Shown: positions 1 to 7,221 of the stretch, piece after piece
How the letters are laid out: the number at the start of each line of letters is the position of its first letter
How positions within the stretch are numbered: the first letter of the stretch is position 1
Assembly: GCA_030642845.1 (NCBI GenBank)
Contig: DAOWMZ010000078.1
Span: forward strand, 1 to 7,291
DNA: 7,291 nucleotides
Direction of reading: 5' to 3'
Source of the DNA: Candidatus Zixiibacteriota bacterium
GTDB lineage: Bacteria > Zixibacteria > MSB-5A5 > GN15 > FEB-12
The notes under the pieces: generated by a model
The model's input: the letters and a program-made list of their open reading frames with translations, nothing else
Database searches by the model: none
Told to the model about the DNA's origin: nothing
Translations under genes and position numbers: made by a program

Positions 1-1710
1 TACATTAAAACTATTGCTTCTGTTTTGTCCTGAATTCAAATCAATAACTAAATCCCATGAGTCACCATCTCTAATTTTCACCAGATCAGAAATATAAATT
101 CTTGTACCGGCTTTAATGTCTGATGTGTCAATTCGGGTATTAAACTCAGCCCAATTATCTCTTGAAAGAGCCTGAGATGCCATCAATGGGCCTACAATAA
201 CAATACATCCAAGGATCATTAAATTTCTTCCGATTGGGTAATTTTCATATTTAACTACTTTTGTAAGCAGCAATAAACCTAATAGAAAGAGACAAATTTT
301 AACGAGGATTATTATTATAACAGTCAGTTGGTTTAATCCTGAGTCTAAAAATGTTATAATCCAATTAGTTCCAATTGTAATTGATAAAACCAAAATTAAT
401 AACGATGATAAAATCATAACTTTTGATTTCATTGAATAATTTACAAAACTGTTCCATATCAAAGCTATCATGTATGCCCCCGCTAACAAGATCATCGGCA
501 TGGCATTGAAATTATAACGAGAGATAGAATGAAAAACAAGATGGATAACCGTGTAATAGCCAATTATAAAAAGCAGCCAGGCTGCCAGGCGGAAATCCAA
601 ACGCATTAATAGCAATAATCCCATTAATCCAAAAATAACCAGAACAAGATGGTGTCCTTCATTGACTTTATAGGGGATAATAAATTCCTTTTTAAAATCA
701 TTAAAAGGTCTTCGCCATAAGCGGTCAAATTTTTTAATTAACAACCCGCCAAAACCAATCGGATCATCAAGAATATCCCCGGCTACAGATCTGGTCCAGA
801 AATCTTTCTCTACCATATCCAAATCATATCCTTCGTAAATAATAGAAGTTGATTGACGGAGATTAGCTCCTGAATAATTTGGATCTCTGATAGCAATTTG
901 TCCGAAATGAATTGATGTAATTGTCAACCAGATTGCTGTTATTATTCCAAAAGGAGCAACATACCAGAGAATTCGACTGACAAATATTTTATTCTGCCAA
1001 TGAGCCCTGATATAGAAATAAAAACCAGCTAATAATGGAACTACTAACAGCGTAGCCGTAGGCTTGTTCAAAAGTAATAGACCGGTTACGATTCCCGCAA
1101 AAATAAGATATTTTCGCTTATAATCTTCTGATGCCCTTATAAATAAATAGATAGTCAATAGAATCAAAAAACTTGTCGATGTCTCCAATAACAACATTGA
1201 TGATGATAAAATGAAAGGGAAATAGACAGCATACATCAGCCCTGCCACAAGTGCCGGTGTTCGGCCTATAAGCCTGATTCCAATTAGTATGAGTAATAAA
1301 TTGCATAGTAAATCAAGAATAATACCAAATAACCTGACAATTGTAAAATCATTGGCAGGTGCAATCATAAAAATAGTTGCAAGAACAGCTGGATATAAAG
1401 GACCGCTGAAATATATTTCTTCTTTAGCTTCGGTTAATGTATGTGGTTTATAAGAAAGCCATTTGATTCTCTCACCCTCTATTTTTTTATCATAGAGCTG
1501 TTTGAACTGCTGTCGATCAATAAATTCATCCTGGATATCAGTATCTGTTGGTGGATAAATATACGAGAGTAATCCTATTCCCCCGGCTACATATTTGCGG
1601 GCATCCCACATGACCGGTAACACTTCACCAAAGACTAAAAAACCAAGTCTCATTACTATAGAAATAATGAGAATCCATATTACCCATCTGTTAAAGGGAC
1701 TACTGTACAT
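1..1710 (-). CDS. GT39/ArnT-like GT-C membrane glycosyltransferase (3' end outside window)
   Basis: The frame stays open for 570 codons from ATG 1710 to the window edge, so the C-terminus is missing. I see an N-terminal membrane segment (about residues 9-28), then a first outer loop opening with LPVMWDARKYVAGG; D36 sits where GT-C enzymes carry a catalytic acid. Further family signs are FSGPLYPAVL (101-110), a hydrophobic block with SMLLLETSTSFLILL (171-185), about a dozen membrane segments up to residue 510, and SRYNFNAMP (397-405), like the RY..P segment of ArnT/PMT_2 proteins. From about residue 511 the chain turns polar, so a soluble outer domain probably follows. The family moves a sugar from a polyprenyl-phosphate donor to a lipid, glycan or protein at the outer membrane face; the acceptor here is unknown. 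The start is uncertain: ATG 1710 has only a weak AGAGA upstream, and an in-frame TTG at 1785 would add 25 mostly basic residues. It is probably the fourth gene of the operon. Confidence 0.85.
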   Translation of the reverse strand, partial: MYSSPFNRWVIWILIISIVMRLGFLVFGEVLPVMWDARKYVAGGIGLLSYIYPPTDTDIQDEFIDRQQFKQLYDKKIEGERIKWLSYKPHTLTEAKEEIYFSGPLYPAVLATIFMIAPANDFTIVRLFGIILDLLCNLLLILIGIRLIGRTPALVAGLMYAVYFPFILSSSMLLLETSTSFLILLTIYLFIRASEDYKRKYLIFAGIVTGLLLLNKPTATLLVVPLLAGFYFYIRAHWQNKIFVSRILWYVAPFGIITAIWLTITSIHFGQIAIRDPNYSGANLRQSTSIIYEGYDLDMVEKDFWTRSVAGDILDDPIGFGGLLIKKFDRLWRRPFNDFKKEFIIPYKVNEGHHLVLVIFGLMGLLLLMRLDFRLAAWLLFIIGYYTVIHLVFHSISRYNFNAMPMILLAGAYMIALIWNSFVNYSMKSKVMILSSLLILVLSITIGTNWIITFLDSGLNQLTVIIIILVKICLFLLGLLLLTKVVKYENYPIGRNLMILGCIVIVGPLMASQALSRDNWAEFNTRIDTSDIKAGTRIYISDLVKIRDGDSWDLVIDLNSGQNRSNSFNV

Positions 1711-1744
1711 GAGAATATCTCTGGGTTTTATGATTGATAAATCA

Positions 1745-2767
1745 TCAATTTTCTTCGGCTTCCCCCTCTGTGGCTTCTTCTTCAAGTTTCTTTAAAGAGA
1801 GATGTTCTTTCTTGAGGAAATAGAAACCCATCATAGTGACAACAATATACTGAGCGGCATGAAGAACAATTGCAAACGACAGTGCTTCGGCATCACCAAT
1901 TCCATAGCTTTTTAATGCCCAGACAGCTCCGGCATGGTAAACGCCGACAAATCCAGGCGAAGATGGTACTAATATCGATATAGAGACAAAAACCAGGATG
2001 ACGTAAAGTGCATCAATAGGAAGATCAAGATCAAAGGCAAAAACAATAAAAATATTTGAAAATCCCATAAGAAGCCATATTAGAAGCGTCTGAATCCCGA
2101 CCGAAATCACACTTTTTATGTTTGTAAGAAATTCAAGTCCTTTGGAGAATTTGATAATTATGCTTTCGATAGATTCTTTGACTGATGGAGGAATAAAAAA
2201 TAGATACTTAGTCAACAGATGTCCGGTCTGCGCTGGTTTAAGAGCAAGTATAATAATTATGGAAATACCAACCAATGCAATTCCAATAGCAATGTTTAAT
2301 CCGTGCAGCATTTTAGGATCCAAAATGAGGTCAGAAAAATATAGAACACCGCCAAAAATCAGAAGTAATGCAACCAGATCAAATACCATTCGTTCTACAA
2401 AAATTGTTGCCAGCGATGCTGATTTTGTAATTTCAGTTTTCCCTGATGCCAATGAATAGGCTCTTACAAACTCACCCAGTCTCAAAGGAAGAACATTGTT
2501 AGCCATAAATCCGATACAGGTCGAAGCTAACAGTTTTGAAAAAGGAATATGTGCAATCGGAGTGACCATAGCTTGCCAACGATAAGCCCTTTGATACATT
2601 GTTACGAAAATCAATAAAATATTTGGTATCAGCCACCAGTAATTAGCCCCTTTAAGTGCTCCCCACAATTCGGTAAAGTTGATATTCCTGAACAAAACCC
2701 AAAGCAAAAGAACTGAAACAGCAAATCCAATAATTAAATAGAGACGTTTTTTAGCTTCTATAGTCAT
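1745..2767 (-). CDS. UPF0104/YbhN-type (LPG_synthase_TM) integral membrane protein
   Basis: This is a 340-residue polytopic protein with roughly eight hydrophobic segments, the usual length for stand-alone members of the LPG_synthase_TM family (Pfam PF03706). Visible family marks are the short basic start followed by a first membrane helix (about 8-25), NNVLPLRLGEFVRAYSLASG near residues 90-109, and SSPGFVGVYHAGAV near 267-280. The tail is strongly acidic (EEEATEGEAEEN) and cytoplasmic if the fold is typical. The name comes from the membrane half of MprF, but this protein lacks the soluble aminoacyl-transfer domain, so lysyl-phosphatidylglycerol synthesis is unlikely. Stand-alone members often sit beside glycosyltransferases and are suspected of lipid or lipid-sugar translocation; that role is inferred here, not shown. 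The start ATG lies one base after the GT4 stop, with a weak GGTGG (2777-2781) nine bases upstream inside the GT4 gene, which suggests coupled translation. Confidence 0.88.
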   Translation of the reverse strand: MTIEAKKRLYLIIGFAVSVLLLWVLFRNINFTELWGALKGANYWWLIPNILLIFVTMYQRAYRWQAMVTPIAHIPFSKLLASTCIGFMANNVLPLRLGEFVRAYSLASGKTEITKSASLATIFVERMVFDLVALLLIFGGVLYFSDLILDPKMLHGLNIAIGIALVGISIIIILALKPAQTGHLLTKYLFFIPPSVKESIESIIIKFSKGLEFLTNIKSVISVGIQTLLIWLLMGFSNIFIVFAFDLDLPIDALYVILVFVSISILVPSSPGFVGVYHAGAVWALKSYGIGDAEALSFAIVLHAAQYIVVTMMGFYFLKKEHLSLKKLEEEATEGEAEEN

Positions 2768-2768
2768 T

Positions 2769-3878
2769 TTACTTTTCCACCATACTCAGGATTACTTTTT
2801 CAAATTTTCGTGCAGCCTTATCCCAATTGAAATTTGCTGCCCATTTCAACGCTCCTTTTTGAAGCTTTTCCTGTAATTGTTGATCGGTCAATATTAGAAT
2901 CAATTTTTCACTTAGTTGATTGATATTTCCATGCTCAAATAAAAATCCGGTTTCGCCATCTTTGACGGAATCTTTAAGACCGGGAACATTTGCGGCAATT
3001 ACAGGTGTTCCAACCGAATTGGATTCAATGTTAGTTAAACCCCAACCCTCTTTCAATGATGGCAGCACAGCTACATGTGCTTTTCTCATCCGGGTTACTT
3101 TATCTTCCGATGTAACAAAACCAGGGAACTCCACATCTTCTGCAAGTCCCAGATCATTAGCGAGAGATTTTAACTTTTCGAGGTAATCCCCGTTTCCAAC
3201 AATCATCAATTGAGATTGAGGGATTTTTTCTTTTACTATCCTGAAAGCCCGGATCAGATGCTGAATAGATTTATATTTTTTAATTCGCCCTAAATATAAT
3301 ATCGTCGGTTTTTCATAGCGGGGTACTGAAGGTTCATGTATATACAATTCATTATCGATTCCGCAATGAATCACCGAAATATCTTCCCGTGGTATGCCTC
3401 TCTCTACCAAATCATCGGCAGTAGATTCCGAGATGACATTAAAAGGCCGCCCTTTATAAAATGCAACAAGAGGTCTTTCGGCTAAAAAGATATACATTCC
3501 CAATACAAAATTGATTTCCTGAAAAACTGTTGTAGCAAAAAGATGAGGTACAACCACTAATGTTTTAAGATTCAGATATAATGGAGTATAAAAGGGGATT
3601 TTGTTTATATCTTCTATTAATAAATCAAACTTGTTTTCCCTGACAATTTTTCTCAGATAAAAAGGAGCGATAAGGTTAAAATTGTAACGATTACCTCGTC
3701 TGATAATTTTTATCCCTTCGATGGTCTCTTCAGGAAGACAATCCCGAAAACCGGAACAAAACAGAGTAACCTCATGTCCGTAGGATTGAAGCCTTCTCAA
3801 CAATTCTTCAAGATGAACCTCTGCCCCGCCTCCATAAGGATTTTTCAGGTCATTCCAGTTAAGAGCGAGAATTCTCAT
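2769..3878 (-). CDS. GT4-family glycosyltransferase
   Basis: A 369-residue soluble enzyme with the two-domain GT-B layout and typical GT4 length. The N-terminal domain begins MRILALNWNDLKNPYGGGAE, with the glycine-rich GGGAEVH loop (16-22) that contacts the donor in GT4 enzymes. The C-terminal domain has LGRIKKYKSIQHLI (about 196-209), with R198 and nearby lysines placed to bind donor phosphates, and the E-x7-E motif in KEGWGLTNIES (E277 and E285), followed by GTPVIAANVPGLKD and DGETGFLFEHGN. It should use a nucleotide-sugar donor and act as a retaining transferase at the cytoplasmic face. The exact sugar and acceptor cannot be read. Its ATG overlaps the stop of the DUF2723 gene by four bases, and GGAG lies seven bases upstream, so the start is well supported. 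Its neighbours suggest it adds a sugar to a lipid-linked or membrane glycan. Confidence 0.93.
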   Translation of the reverse strand: MRILALNWNDLKNPYGGGAEVHLEELLRRLQSYGHEVTLFCSGFRDCLPEETIEGIKIIRRGNRYNFNLIAPFYLRKIVRENKFDLLIEDINKIPFYTPLYLNLKTLVVVPHLFATTVFQEINFVLGMYIFLAERPLVAFYKGRPFNVISESTADDLVERGIPREDISVIHCGIDNELYIHEPSVPRYEKPTILYLGRIKKYKSIQHLIRAFRIVKEKIPQSQLMIVGNGDYLEKLKSLANDLGLAEDVEFPGFVTSEDKVTRMRKAHVAVLPSLKEGWGLTNIESNSVGTPVIAANVPGLKDSVKDGETGFLFEHGNINQLSEKLILILTDQQLQEKLQKGALKWAANFNWDKAARKFEKVILSMVEK

Positions 3879-6800
3879 GACTGATCTCCAGTGTCAGTTG
3901 GCTCATTTTTAAACCCGGCTTCAAACTGCTTTAACATTTCTCTGACTTCATTATCATTGGGATTATAACGCATCCACTCCATTAAAAGCCAATGAATATT
4001 CTCAACATCTCTCTGAGAATAATACATCCTTATCATCTCTTCAAAAACAGGTTTATAAGAATGGTTTTCAGCATTCATTTCCCTTAGTAATCTTTCGGCT
4101 GTAATTATATCTTTCTGTCCCCGGTATGCTCTTGCTAATAATAGCTTTTGATGAAGATGATCCCCGGCTACAGAATTTTCAACCAGCCATTTTAATTCTT
4201 CGATTTTTCCCGACCGCTCATAAAGAGTAGCCAAAAAATCAACGGGATCACCAGCATGAGGGATTTTATTTACAGCTTCTTTTGTTATAATTTCAGCCCT
4301 CTCAAAATCACCTGCTTTTCTAAGAGTATCAGCAACCATTAGAAATGCGTTGCCATAATTGCGAGTCAATCGGGAAGTGGTCTCATCTTTATATATTGCA
4401 GGATCATTGATTCCTCTAGTTTTAAATCTATTCGGATTTGTGAAGAAATCAAAACTTTCCTCAACATCCACTTCCATCGTTTTCTTCGCTTCAGTAATAA
4501 CCCAAACCATACCATTCATAGTCAACATCTGATCCAACGGCTTCCCTTTATAACGTCGAGCACCAGATCCAACCGTTACAGAAAAACAGATTGGTCGTTT
4601 CCCATAATAACTTTCAATGACAGCATCACTGACAATATCCTGTATTCGATATACAACTCCATCAGGAGTACGAAAGCGGCGAAGGTTATCAACATCACTA
4701 TCTGTCCACCCTAAATCCAACCCCATTACGGTACGGATTTGTTTTATATACCAATCAGTATTAGCTAATGAAAGATTGATAACTGCAATGTCAGGTCTGA
4801 TGCCATAAACTTCCTGAAGGCACCATAACGGAAAAGTGTCGTTGTCTCCATGAGTAAGAAGTATCCCATTTTGAGGGGTCGATTCCAGAAGATTCCAGGC
4901 ATAATCATAGGGTATGAAGTTATCGGAACGATCACACTCATGATAATTCCCGGCCAGTGTATAAACAGGGAGTAAAAATAAAACTGATAATGATGCTAAA
5001 ATTATTTTCTTAGGACCTTCTGAATATTTTGCAATACCATTTCGAATTGTCTGAACTAAAACAGATAATCCAATGCCTATAGCCAGACCAAAGATGATAT
5101 AAGCCGGAGTGAAAAAATAATCTCTATCTCGAACTTCCATATAATCAGCTCCGGTAACCGGATTTTGACGCATTCCGTCAGAAAAATTCATATACAGGAT
5201 CAATCCGACAGAACAGAATATTAAAGTTAATATAAAAGGTAAGCCAATCTTTGGCTTCTTTCGAGCAATTTCCCACAACCCAAAAATACCTAATAAAACA
5301 AAAAATACAACACTGGGACCTTTTATCCCAAACTGATCCTTAAAGAAATGCCAGAATCCCATACGGCGATAATCACCAAACTGATTTCCCCACTCAGCCC
5401 GACGATTGAACATCCTTTCCACCATTCCCTGCGAGCCATATTGTTTTCTTTCGAGGAAGTTGATGGTAGCATTAAGCGAAGCCGAGGGATTGTTTTCATT
5501 GATATTTGGTTGTTGAGCTGATCGAATCGGCACAAACAGATGAACAGAAAAACCAGCTATAGCACAGAATAAAATTATCAATGCCGGTTTCCAATCGGGC
5601 ATATTTTTGGTCAACCCTAATATTATAACTATCACGCCAGACAAGATAACTCCATACATGAATTCTTTAAGCCCAACTACAATCAAAGCAATACCAACCA
5701 GAGAGATTAAAATTGACCAGTTAATGTGCCGCCTCAAAAAAGCTATCAGTCCGACAAGAGATATTGCCGAAATGATAAGAAAAGGATGATAGCCTTTGAA
5801 AATATTCAGCAGGATTATCATCACCGTCATCACTAAAATAAATATTGCCGGGATAAGATTTAATGTCCCCGTATCATATTTTTGACGTTCCTTGAAATAT
5901 TTCGCTATTAAAACAAGAGCAAAAAGATTTAATAAAATAACAAATCCAATCCCTATATATTCTATTGTTGAAAATCCGCCAAGCGTAGCTATTTCAATAT
6001 TATTTGGATTTTTTATTACTTTATAAGCTGATTCAAAAACGGGTAAAGCGGCCATGATAAATCCACCGCCGATTATTAAATGAAGTCTTGGAATTTGCTC
6101 GTATGAAAAAATATAGAAAAAGTAAAATATCGTTACAATCAACACCGGAATATAGTATGGAATCTCCCCCGGTCTTGATGAAAGAGCAAAAATATAATAG
6201 AGTTCCATTCCCAAAAAGATGGCAATTGCAAACCATGTAGATTTTGGGGCCGATTTTTTCAAGACAAAAAACAAACCGGCTATAAGTATCGCGATGAGGA
6301 CTGTCATATGAACCCCAATACCCATAAAGCCGACAAAAATGATAATTGCCATCAATCTTTCTGCGAATGGTGTCCCCCTATGTTGAAAATATATCAGGGA
6401 AAACCAAAGTATCATTAATGTCATCATCATAGCCATGCCATAAACTTCAGCTTCAACGGAGTTATTCCAATTTGTAAAACTGAATGCGGCAAAAAAGGCT
6501 CCACTCGCTCCACCAGCATAGATTAATAATTTTGTATAGAGGGAATCATCAGAATCAAACCATGATCTAAGCATACGAACAATTAGCAAATATCCAAACA
6601 ATGCTGTAAAAGATGAACATACTGCTGAAAGCATATTGACTCGTACTGAAAGATCTGACCAAAACGGTAGAATTGAAAATAATCTTCCCCATAGAATATA
6701 TAAGGGAGTTCCCGGAGGATGCGGGATACCGAGGATATGTGAAGTGGCAATAAATTCACCACAATCCCAGAATGAAAGGGTAGGTGCTTTGGTTAGAGAA

Positions 6801-6886
6801 TATATAATTATAACAACAAGCCAGACCATTCCCCCTACAATGGCGTTTGTCGTATCGAAGTTTTTCTTTAACCTGTCAATCATCAC
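3875..6886 (-). CDS. DUF2723 (TMEM260-like) membrane protein with soluble C-terminal and TPR-like region
   Basis: A 1003-residue protein. Residues about 15-180 form the DUF2723 domain: a first membrane helix (about 18-31), then LSFWDCGEFIATSHILG and IPHPPGTPLY (37-63), the family signature. D41 and E44 form a D-x-x-E pair like the acidic catalytic motif of GT-C enzymes. Many membrane segments follow to about residue 645, with a conserved-looking loop NFLERKQYGSQ near 475. A soluble part follows, containing THGDNDTFPLW (D681, N682, D683) and GIRPDIAVINLSLANTDWY, a pattern shared by long DUF2723 proteins of Bacteroidota-type bacteria. The last stretch (about 840-990) is paired helices resembling three or four degenerate TPRs. 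Human TMEM260, of this family, is a protein O-mannosyltransferase, so transfer of a sugar to secreted protein is plausible, but activity here is inferred. The start is GTG 6886 or the adjoining ATG 6883; neither has a clear Shine-Dalgarno site. First gene of the operon. Confidence 0.92.
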   Translation of the reverse strand: MMIDRLKKNFDTTNAIVGGMVWLVVIIIYSLTKAPTLSFWDCGEFIATSHILGIPHPPGTPLYILWGRLFSILPFWSDLSVRVNMLSAVCSSFTALFGYLLIVRMLRSWFDSDDSLYTKLLIYAGGASGAFFAAFSFTNWNNSVEAEVYGMAMMMTLMILWFSLIYFQHRGTPFAERLMAIIIFVGFMGIGVHMTVLIAILIAGLFFVLKKSAPKSTWFAIAIFLGMELYYIFALSSRPGEIPYYIPVLIVTIFYFFYIFSYEQIPRLHLIIGGGFIMAALPVFESAYKVIKNPNNIEIATLGGFSTIEYIGIGFVILLNLFALVLIAKYFKERQKYDTGTLNLIPAIFILVMTVMIILLNIFKGYHPFLIISAISLVGLIAFLRRHINWSILISLVGIALIVVGLKEFMYGVILSGVIVIILGLTKNMPDWKPALIILFCAIAGFSVHLFVPIRSAQQPNINENNPSASLNATINFLERKQYGSQGMVERMFNRRAEWGNQFGDYRRMGFWHFFKDQFGIKGPSVVFFVLLGIFGLWEIARKKPKIGLPFILTLIFCSVGLILYMNFSDGMRQNPVTGADYMEVRDRDYFFTPAYIIFGLAIGIGLSVLVQTIRNGIAKYSEGPKKIILASLSVLFLLPVYTLAGNYHECDRSDNFIPYDYAWNLLESTPQNGILLTHGDNDTFPLWCLQEVYGIRPDIAVINLSLANTDWYIKQIRTVMGLDLGWTDSDVDNLRRFRTPDGVVYRIQDIVSDAVIESYYGKRPICFSVTVGSGARRYKGKPLDQMLTMNGMVWVITEAKKTMEVDVEESFDFFTNPNRFKTRGINDPAIYKDETTSRLTRNYGNAFLMVADTLRKAGDFERAEIITKEAVNKIPHAGDPVDFLATLYERSGKIEELKWLVENSVAGDHLHQKLLLARAYRGQKDIITAERLLREMNAENHSYKPVFEEMIRMYYSQRDVENIHWLLMEWMRYNPNDNEVREMLKQFEAGFKNEPTDTGDQS
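3886..3889 (-). promoter_or_regulatory. Ribosome binding site of the GT4 gene
   Basis: On the minus strand GGAG lies seven bases before the ATG at 3878, inside the last codons of the DUF2723 gene. It is the clearest Shine-Dalgarno match in the window. It supports this start and indicates that the organism uses Shine-Dalgarno recognition at least for internal operon genes. Confidence 0.6.
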
Positions 6887-6922
6887 TAAATATTAAACCA
6901 ATAAGTAGTATCCGAGTCTCCG

Positions 6923-6951
6923 GTTATAAAAGCTAAGTTATTGAACACCAA
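6923..6951 (-). promoter_or_regulatory. Candidate sigma70-type promoter for the operon
   Basis: Read on the minus strand, TTGGTG (6946-6951) is followed after exactly 17 bases by TATAAC (6923-6928), which matches the TATAAT consensus at five of six positions. Transcription would begin near 6916 and leave an AT-rich leader of about 30 bases before GTG 6886/ATG 6883. The placement and spacing are good, but the -35 box is only half conserved and the region is AT-rich, so a chance match is possible. Confidence 0.4.
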
Positions 6952-7035
6952 AGAGGTTGAATATAATGAATTTTTACGATCTGTCCAGCTAAAAACTCTA
7001 TTTTTATTGGGGCTGATAATTGACATAAAATATAA

Positions 7036-7062
7036 CCCACCCGTTGGGTAGGATACAATTAA
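7036..7062. repeat. 27-base palindromic repeat unit, copy 1
   Basis: The unit is CCCACCC, GTT, GGGTAGG and then ATACAATTAA. The arms pair over seven positions with one mismatch (C opposite A). It matches copy 2 at 7130-7156 in 25 of 27 positions, in the same orientation. The palindromic core with a conserved one-sided tail is like REP-type intergenic repeats. Confidence 0.75.
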
Positions 7063-7074
7063 TATACCTGTTAC

Positions 7075-7112
7075 CTATGTTCCCGGTCTGATTTGTATAC
7101 TATGTTTCCGGT
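7075..7112. repeat. Direct repeat pair with 25-base period
   Basis: CTATGTTCCCGGT (7075-7087) recurs as CTATGTTTCCGGT (7100-7112) with one difference, start to start 25 bases apart. The second copy runs into the small hairpin CGGT-TTAT-ACCG (7109-7120). The pair lies between the two palindromic units. Closely spaced direct repeats of this kind occur near the ends of some insertion sequences, where transposase binds, so this could be the remnant of an element's end. No transposase gene is present in the window. Confidence 0.55.
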
Positions 7113-7129
7113 TTATACCGTTATAGGAC

Positions 7130-7156
7130 CCCACCCGATGGGTGGGATACAATTAA
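7130..7156. repeat. 27-base palindromic repeat unit, copy 2
   Basis: The unit is CCCACCC, GAT, GGGTGGG and then ATACAATTAA. The arms form a perfect 7-bp inverted repeat with a three-base loop. It differs from copy 1 (7036-7062) at one loop base and one arm base. The copies start 94 bases apart. Confidence 0.8.
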
Positions 7157-7201
7157 ATTAAACCAACAGACGATGGTTTTTGCCAACCACAATCAACAAG
7201 G

Positions 7202-7221
7202 GGCAGACGGGGACGTCTGCC
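7202..7221. repeat. GC-rich perfect hairpin, REP-like
   Basis: GGCAGACG (7202-7209) and CGTCTGCC (7214-7221) pair perfectly over eight bases around a GGGA loop. The stem can extend by about two G-C pairs (7200-7201 with 7223-7224) if G7222 is bulged out. Its GC content is far above that of the surrounding sequence. No T-run follows on either strand, so it is more likely a dispersed intergenic repeat than a terminator, though it might still act on RNA stability or 3' ends. Confidence 0.7.

Noticed and set aside
1118..1306. 62-codon minus-strand open frame
   Set aside because: It lies wholly inside the GT39-like gene in another frame. The GT39 frame is continuous across it and carries the family motifs.
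1743..1745. ATG at 1745 as the start of the GT39-like gene, overlapping the upstream stop
   Set aside because: That frame ends at TAA after five codons (MIYQS). The GT39 coding frame is a different one.
2118..2459. 113-codon plus-strand open frame
   Set aside because: It is antisense to the UPF0104 gene, and its composition is what a shadow of a membrane protein gene gives. No motif or start signal supports it.
2920..3186. 88-codon plus-strand open frame
   Set aside because: It is antisense to the conserved E-x7-E region of the GT4 gene, which explains the open frame.
5323..5535. 70-codon minus-strand open frame, and others inside the DUF2723 gene (4617-4808, 5607-5789, 6033-6236, 6636-6896)
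   Set aside because: All lie inside or antisense to an uninterrupted 1003-codon gene with recognisable family motifs.
7036..7156. CRISPR array
   Set aside because: There are only two units, each palindromic with a one-sided tail. The 67-base interval is too long for a spacer and itself contains repeats, and no cas gene is present.
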